37,265 nucleotides of DNA from assembly GCA_902616075.1 (NCBI GenBank), contig CACMRK010000006.1:1-37265 (forward strand). The letters are read 5' to 3'. Made by a program: the position numbers and the translations under genes. The notes below the pieces were generated by a model. It had not been told where the DNA came from. It saw only the letters and a program-made list of their open reading frames with translations, and ran no database searches. Positions 32,935 through 37,265 of this stretch are shown one piece after another (positions within the stretch are counted from its first letter, which is position 1; every line of letters begins with the position of its first letter). The DNA comes from an uncultured Alphaproteobacteria bacterium (lineage in GTDB: Bacteria; Pseudomonadota; Alphaproteobacteria; HIMB59; GCA-002718135).

Positions 32935-34029
32935 ATGACAGAAATTGAAAATTTTAATACTGGAATAAAAAAAGAAGGAAGCACTGAAGTAATTAATTTA
33001 AATCCAAAGATAAATATAGCAAATAAAAAAAAAATCAGAATTCTTTTAAAAAATATAGCTGAATCCAATTCAGAAAATATTAATAAAAATATTAGTGATG
33101 CGTATCATGATGATGCAGAAATAAGAACCTTCCATCCACTTAATGACTTAAAAGGCATTTCTGAAATAACAGAAAAATTATGGAAACCGCTTTTAAATGC
33201 ATTTCCTGATCTTGAGAGAAGGGATAACCTAATTCTTGGGGGTTCTTTTCAAAACTCAGTTTTTGTTTCAACAATAGCTCATTTAACTGGGACTTTTGTT
33301 AATCCATGGCTTAATGTTCCTGCTCATGGCAAAACTATACATTTAAGAATATGTGAAGCGCATCAAATTAAAGATAATAAAATCATTCAATCACATATTT
33401 TGATTGATACTCTAGATTTTATTCGTCAGGCAGGATTTTGGCCAATAAATAAATCATTAGGAGTAGAAGGAATGTGGCCTGGTCCTATAACCGGTGATGG
33501 TACAACATTTGAAAATATGGATGATGAGTTGTCCATCAATTCGATGAATCAAGCTTTAACAATGCAAAGAAGTTTAAATATAAAACCAGAAACAGATCCT
33601 GGATCAACGCATGAATACGTTAGAGATAAATTACTAAATCATCCTCAAAAAGAATTCTGGCATCCTAAAATGATGTGGTACGGACCTTGCGGTATTGGTA
33701 CAGCAAGAGGTTTAAAAGGATATGTTGATCATCATCAATTACCTTTTAGGTTTACATTTAAAGAGAGAGATTATTGGAAAATTGGTCATTATATAGAAAT
33801 AGCTGATGGTAATTATTCAATGACATCAGGCTGGCAAAGTATTGAGTGTATACATGGTTCTAATGAGTGGCTAGGCTACCAAGGTACTGGTAAAGCTGTC
33901 ACAATAAGAGTTATGGATTTTTATTTACATCATGAAGGGCGAATTAGAGAAAATTGGGTACCAATTGATATAGCACACATACTCGATCAAATAGGTATTG
34001 ATATCTTTAAATTAATTCATAAAAAATAA
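32935..34029 (+). CDS. Double-NTF2 (SnoaL-like) protein, copy C
   Basis: A 364-residue protein homologous along its length to copy A (23590-24663). Shared are [12 protein letters not shown], the strand [15 protein letters not shown]-like segment, GPITGDG in the linker, [18 protein letters not shown] opening half two, and a closing [21 protein letters not shown]. It has about 40 extra N-terminal residues, Lys/Asn-rich. No catalytic assignment is possible. It is 2 bp upstream of the HisD-family gene, so the two are a translation unit; that pairing may mean it handles the dehydrogenase's substrate or product. Confidence 0.82.
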   Translation: MTEIENFNTGIKKEGSTEVINLNPKINIANKKKIRILLKNIAESNSENINKNISDAYHDDAEIRTFHPLNDLKGISEITEKLWKPLLNAFPDLERRDNLILGGSFQNSVFVSTIAHLTGTFVNPWLNVPAHGKTIHLRICEAHQIKDNKIIQSHILIDTLDFIRQAGFWPINKSLGVEGMWPGPITGDGTTFENMDDELSINSMNQALTMQRSLNIKPETDPGSTHEYVRDKLLNHPQKEFWHPKMMWYGPCGIGTARGLKGYVDHHQLPFRFTFKERDYWKIGHYIEIADGNYSMTSGWQSIECIHGSNEWLGYQGTGKAVTIRVMDFYLHHEGRIRENWVPIDIAHILDQIGIDIFKLIHKK

Positions 34030-34031
34030 TT

Positions 34032-35351
34032 ATGGCAATTGAATATTTAAAAAAAGGTTTAGATGAAAAACAAAGAATTGAAGATAATGATAAAGTAAAA
34101 AAAATTGTTGAGGAAACATTAAGTAAAATTGAATCAGAAGGTGATAAACATATTAGAGAGTTATCTCAAAAATTTGATAACTATTCTCCAGATAGTTTTA
34201 GATTAAGTGAAGATCAAATTAATCAATTAATGAGTGAAGTCTCTGATGATGACAAAGAGGATATTAAATTTGCTCAAAAACAAGTGCGATCATTTGCGGA
34301 AGCACAACTTAAAACTTTGAGTGAATTAGAAGTAGAAACGCATCCAGGCGTTATTCTTGGTCATAAGAATATACCAGTGCAAGCAGTTGGATGTTATGTA
34401 CCTGCTGGAAAATTCCCAATGGTAGCTTCTGCTCATATGTCAGTTGTTACTGCCTCTGTTGCTGGGGTTCCAAGAATTGTTGCTACTACACCGCCTTTTA
34501 AAGGTAAGCCAAATCCAGCTGTCGTTACAGCAATGAAAATGGGCGGTGCTCACGAAATTTATGTTTTGGGAGGAATGCAAGGAGTTGGTGCTATGGCTAT
34601 AGGTACAGAAACTATTAAACCTGTAGATATGCTTGTTGGACCTGGCAATGCATTTGTTGCTGAAGCAAAAAGACAATTGTATGGCAAAGTTGGTATCGAT
34701 TTATTTGCTGGTCCAACTGAAACAATGGTTATTGCAGATGAAACTGTTGATGGTGAAATATGTGCAACAGACTTATTAGGACAAGCCGAACATGGATATA
34801 ATTCTCCTGCTGTGATGATAACAAACTCAAGAAAACTTGCAGAAGAAACATTTAAAGAAATTGATAGAATTTTAGAAATTTTACCTACTAAAGAAACAGC
34901 AAGTACAAGCTGGAGAGATTATGGAGAAATAATTTTATGTGATACCTATGAGGAGATGTTATCTAAAGCAAATGAAATAGCTTCAGAGCATGTTCAAGTT
35001 ATGACAAAAAAAGATGATTGGTTTTTAGAAAAAATGACATCTTATGGTGCTTTATTTTTGGGTGCTAGAACTAATGTTGCTAATGGTGATAAAGTTATAG
35101 GCACTAACCATACTCTTCCTACTAAAAAAGCTGGAAGATATACTGGTGGTTTGTGGGTTGGTAAGTTCATTAAAACCCACACTTATCAAAAGATTACAAC
35201 CGATGAAGCAGCTACACTTATTGGAGAATATGGATCTAGACTTTCACACCTTGAAGGATTTATTGGTCACGCTGAACAATGTAACGTTAGAGTGAGAAGA
35301 TATGGGAAAAAAAATGTTGGATATGGAAAACCAGCAGGAGAAAAAATTTAG
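34032..35351 (+). CDS. Histidinol dehydrogenase family enzyme, possible sulfopropanediol dehydrogenase (HpsN-like)
   Basis: A 439-residue zinc- and NAD-dependent dehydrogenase of the HisD family, catalysing a four-electron oxidation of an alcohol to an acid. Zinc ligands fit Q251 and H254 (GQAEHG), D353 (NGDK) and H413 (IGHAEQ). The catalytic Glu-His pair is E319-H320 (SEHVQ). No other histidine-biosynthesis gene is nearby, and it is paired with a double-NTF2 gene, so a catabolic paralogue is more likely than true HisD. HpsN, which oxidises 2,3-dihydroxypropane-1-sulfonate to sulfolactate in marine bacteria, belongs to this family, and a sulfolactate pathway is encoded in the same window. The [12 protein letters not shown] segment differs from HisD as I remember it. 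Specific substrate unproven. Confidence 0.88.
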   Translation: MAIEYLKKGLDEKQRIEDNDKVKKIVEETLSKIESEGDKHIRELSQKFDNYSPDSFRLSEDQINQLMSEVSDDDKEDIKFAQKQVRSFAEAQLKTLSELEVETHPGVILGHKNIPVQAVGCYVPAGKFPMVASAHMSVVTASVAGVPRIVATTPPFKGKPNPAVVTAMKMGGAHEIYVLGGMQGVGAMAIGTETIKPVDMLVGPGNAFVAEAKRQLYGKVGIDLFAGPTETMVIADETVDGEICATDLLGQAEHGYNSPAVMITNSRKLAEETFKEIDRILEILPTKETASTSWRDYGEIILCDTYEEMLSKANEIASEHVQVMTKKDDWFLEKMTSYGALFLGARTNVANGDKVIGTNHTLPTKKAGRYTGGLWVGKFIKTHTYQKITTDEAATLIGEYGSRLSHLEGFIGHAEQCNVRVRRYGKKNVGYGKPAGEKI

Positions 35352-35352
35352 C

Positions 35353-35748
35353 TTATTTTAATTCCCCTTTAACTCTCATTTCATTTCTAATTTTTGTTGC
35401 CGAGATATCATGTATTTCTTTTCCTAAATCATGTTCTGTAAATGAATAACCAACTCCTCTTCCATAAGAAATATCAATAATGTTTGGAACCTTAACAACA
35501 ACATATTCTTTTCCATCAGTAAAACCATGTTGAGCTAAACCTTCATTAATTTTTGCTTTTACTTCTTCAAATTGAAATGGATTGTCAGCTTGACCTTCTA
35601 CACCTGCATCTACACCTCCCACGTCACGATACATAATACATACCTGACCTGTTTTCTGAAGTGCTCTTTTAAATAATTCTGTATGGCCATCATGCCATGG
35701 TTGCCATCTACCTAACATTTGTACTGTTGGTTTTTTCCAATCAAACAT
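35353..35748 (-). CDS. Small nucleotidyltransferase (cytidylyltransferase-like)
   Basis: A 131-residue HIGH-superfamily nucleotidyltransferase. GRWQPWHDGHTELF (13-26) holds the H-x-G-H nucleotide-binding motif, and ISATKIR (115-121) is the second conserved motif. These enzymes transfer a nucleotidyl group to a phosphorylated or sulfur-containing acceptor. It overlaps the APS-kinase-like gene by 8 bp and is probably translated with it. A closely similar pair is common in marine cyanophage and pelagiphage genomes, as I recall, where its role is unsettled. G+C is visibly higher than in CysQ or the double-NTF2 genes (24 of 60 bases in one sampled line). Confidence 0.85.
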   Translation of the reverse strand: MFDWKKPTVQMLGRWQPWHDGHTELFKRALQKTGQVCIMYRDVGGVDAGVEGQADNPFQFEEVKAKINEGLAQHGFTDGKEYVVVKVPNIIDISYGRGVGYSFTEHDLGKEIHDISATKIRNEMRVKGELK

Positions 35749-36154
35749 TTTTAATCTCCTTTGCTAGATTTTCTATTTCTTCATCTGATAAAAATTTGGT
35801 TATTTTAATGTCAGTTTTATTTGGTTGTTCAAACATTTTATTTGTATCTTCAAACCTACCTTCTTTAATAGTATCCAGCCAGATAACGAAATCAGGCTCA
35901 AAAGCTTCTCTTGCTTTTTCAGTTGGTGCTACGAAGTCACAAATTACCCATCTTCCATTTTGTTTTTCGAAATCGGCAAATGTTTTCATTCTATTGGCTT
36001 GTCGTATTCTACCTTCCATCGTAAAATCCCAATCGTTTGCTGACTTCCTGACTACATCTGCGTTATACCAAGCACAATTATCAATTACTTTAATAAGCCT
36101 TTCAGCTAACCAAGTTTTGCCAGCACCAGGAAGACCACAAATAAGTATTTTCAT
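35741..36154 (-). CDS. APS-kinase-like P-loop protein
   Basis: A 137-residue P-loop kinase. Walker A GLPGAGKT is at 7-14, and YNADVVRKSANDWDF and GRIRQANRM resemble the substrate-binding region of adenylylsulfate (APS) kinase. GRFEDTNKMFEQP is the C-terminal lid. It is shorter than bacterial CysC (about 200), so a true APS kinase role is not certain. It lies 11 bp downstream of cysQ and overlaps the nucleotidyltransferase gene by 8 bp. With cysQ next to it (which removes PAP/PAPS) a sulfate-activation or nucleotide-salvage context is plausible. The opposing long open frame (35697-36158, plus) is a shadow. Confidence 0.83.
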   Translation of the reverse strand: MKILICGLPGAGKTWLAERLIKVIDNCAWYNADVVRKSANDWDFTMEGRIRQANRMKTFADFEKQNGRWVICDFVAPTEKAREAFEPDFVIWLDTIKEGRFEDTNKMFEQPNKTDIKITKFLSDEEIENLAKEIKNV

Positions 36155-36165
36155 ATGATTATAAT

Positions 36166-36957
36166 TTATATTTTAGCGATAAAATTAGGGTTAATAACAC
36201 TTTCTTTCGTGTTGTATAGTAATATATTTTTATTAAAATCTTTAACTGAACCACCTGCCTCTTCAAGAATAATATGTCCCGCAGCAATATCCCATTCTGA
36301 AGTTGGACCTAGTCTTGGATAGATATTTGCCTTACTTTCAGCTAAGTAACAAAATTTAAGAGAACTACCAATTTGGATTAACTCAAAATTATTACAATTA
36401 TCATTTATCCAATTATCAAAATCTTTATTAGAATGTGATCGACTACCAATAACCTTTGTTAAATTACTTTTGTCTTTTACTGAATTTATTTTTATAAAAT
36501 CTTTAGTTGTTTCAATATTTGACTCTGTAATTAATTTATATGCGCCATTGTTTTTTAAAGCATAATAAAGCAAAGACTTAGCAGGCGCATATATAATACC
36601 AAATATTGGTGAATTATTTTTTATTAATGCAATATTAACTGTAAATTCTCCATTTTTTTTTATAAACTCTTTAGTTCCATCTAATGGATCTATTAACCAA
36701 TATGAATTCCAAGTTTTTCTTTCTTTCCATTCTATTAGACTTTCTTCGCTTAATATAGGAACATTCGGGCTAAAAGATTTTAATCTATTTAAAATTAAAT
36801 TATTTGATTTTATATCAGCTTCGGTAATAGGTGAATTATCATCTTTTATTTCTACATTAAAAGATTTTTTATATACTTTTTGAATTTCCTTACCTGCATC
36901 TATAGCAGTATTTAATATTTTTAATAAATTTTTTGATTTATGTAATTCTAAGTTCAT
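36166..36957 (-). CDS. cysQ: 3'(2'),5'-bisphosphate nucleotidase (CysQ-type)
   Basis: A 263-residue inositol-monophosphatase superfamily phosphatase. Metal and catalytic motifs are visible: E71-E72 (SEES), IDPLDGTKEF (89-98), and the second aspartate in TSEWDIAAGH (D223). The TKEFI extension after DGT is characteristic of CysQ. It hydrolyses PAP (and PAPS) to AMP, relieving inhibition of sulfate assimilation, in the cytoplasm. It is first of a three-gene minus-strand set with the APS-kinase-like and nucleotidyltransferase genes. Codons are strongly AT-biased and Lys/Asn-rich. Confidence 0.93.
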   Translation of the reverse strand: MNLELHKSKNLLKILNTAIDAGKEIQKVYKKSFNVEIKDDNSPITEADIKSNNLILNRLKSFSPNVPILSEESLIEWKERKTWNSYWLIDPLDGTKEFIKKNGEFTVNIALIKNNSPIFGIIYAPAKSLLYYALKNNGAYKLITESNIETTKDFIKINSVKDKSNLTKVIGSRSHSNKDFDNWINDNCNNFELIQIGSSLKFCYLAESKANIYPRLGPTSEWDIAAGHIILEEAGGSVKDFNKNILLYNTKESVINPNFIAKI

Positions 36958-36991
36958 GATTCTTTTAACAGAATTTTTTTATTAATTAAAA

Positions 36992-37265
36992 TTATATGTA
37001 AATGAAATACATATATCCAAAATACAAAGTTAATCCAATAATTCCATAAATACGTCCAATTTTTTTTACAAAAATCATAAACATTAAAATTAATGCTGTA
37101 ATTGATAACATGAAGTATAAGTCTTGATTTGCTAAAACTTCAGGAACTTTAAAATTACCAAAAAATGAACTAATACCTAGAACACCTAATACATTATAAA
37201 TATTAGACCCCAGAATATTTCCTAAAGCGAAATCAATCTTTTTTCTAAAGGCAGAAACAATACCA
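36992..37265 (-). CDS. Calcium/sodium antiporter, C-terminal part (truncated by window end)
   Basis: An open frame enters from beyond base 37265 and ends at the TAA at 36992-36994; 91 codons are visible. It encodes IDFALGNILGSNIYNVLGVLG, the second alpha-repeat signature (GNxxGSNxxN) of the Na+/Ca2+ exchanger superfamily (YrbG/CaxA type), followed by a hydrophilic loop and two transmembrane helices closing with a short C terminus. It sits in the inner membrane and would extrude calcium against sodium. The gap to cysQ is 34 bp, so the two may be co-transcribed. Confidence 0.85.
   Translation of the reverse strand, partial: GIVSAFRKKIDFALGNILGSNIYNVLGVLGISSFFGNFKVPEVLANQDLYFMLSITALILMFMIFVKKIGRIYGIIGLTLYFGYMYFIYI

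Noticed and set aside
35697-36158. 153-codon open frame on the plus strand
   Set aside because: It lies opposite the APS-kinase-like gene, whose P-loop and family motifs are clear; the plus-strand product has no recognisable motif.
1-37265. CRISPR array, tRNA/rRNA genes, insertion sequence or prophage
   Set aside because: No regularly spaced repeats, tRNA-like cloverleaf, transposase, integrase or phage structural genes were found on either strand.

Overview
The window is a very AT-rich (about 30% G+C by eye), densely packed bacterial chromosome segment. Gene content, short spacers, overlapping start/stop codons and abundant binding-protein-dependent transporters suggest a streamlined marine alphaproteobacterium (Pelagibacterales/SAR11, HIMB59/AEGEAN-169 or similar). 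That placement is inference; there is no rRNA or marker gene here. I see no tRNA, rRNA, CRISPR array, insertion sequence or phage structural gene, and no gene-free stretch over about 150 bp.

Layout. (a) 1-1730, plus strand: the C-terminal part of an L-fucose-isomerase-like protein and a Gfo/Idh/MocA oxidoreductase. (b) 1720-15007, minus strand: one long co-directional array. Read from its promoter end it encodes a family-5 solute-binding protein, two Opp/Dpp-type permeases, two ATPases, two Gfo/Idh/MocA dehydrogenases, an EamA permease, an aldose-1-epimerase, sulfopyruvate decarboxylase alpha and beta (ComD/ComE-like), a PfkB sugar kinase and an SlcC-like sulfolactate dehydrogenase. (c) 15159-17751, plus strand: a sulfatase/phosphonate-monoester-hydrolase family enzyme and a short MetE-like protein. 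(d) 17748-22102: alanine dehydrogenase and an omega-amino-acid:pyruvate aminotransferase, divergent from a phosphotransacetylase-like protein and a second EamA permease. (e) 22110-29740: SDR dehydrogenase, degenerate CbbY-like HAD protein, double-NTF2 (SnoaL-like) protein, a carbohydrate (CUT1) ABC transporter without its ATPase, a divergent LacI regulator and a frameshifted alpha/beta hydrolase. (f) 29742-35351: a second MetE-like protein, two more double-NTF2 proteins, a bicupin and a histidinol-dehydrogenase-family enzyme. (g) 35353-37265, minus strand: a nucleotidyltransferase, an APS-kinase-like P-loop protein, CysQ and the end of a Na+/Ca2+ exchanger.

How it may work together. The main theme appears to be C3/C2 sulfonates and probably a sulfosugar. 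The large minus-strand array joins an importer to sugar-handling enzymes (epimerase, kinase, sugar dehydrogenases) and to a sulfolactate -> sulfopyruvate -> sulfoacetaldehyde tail. The neighbouring aminotransferase + Ald + phosphotransacetylase trio is the set that accompanies Xsc in taurine/sulfoacetaldehyde catabolism, and the HisD-family gene could be an HpsN-type sulfopropanediol dehydrogenase. The aldolase, the sulfolactaldehyde dehydrogenase and Xsc are not in the window, so the pathway is a hypothesis. A second, less interpretable regulon is the LacI/CUT1/double-NTF2/bicupin/MetE-like set.
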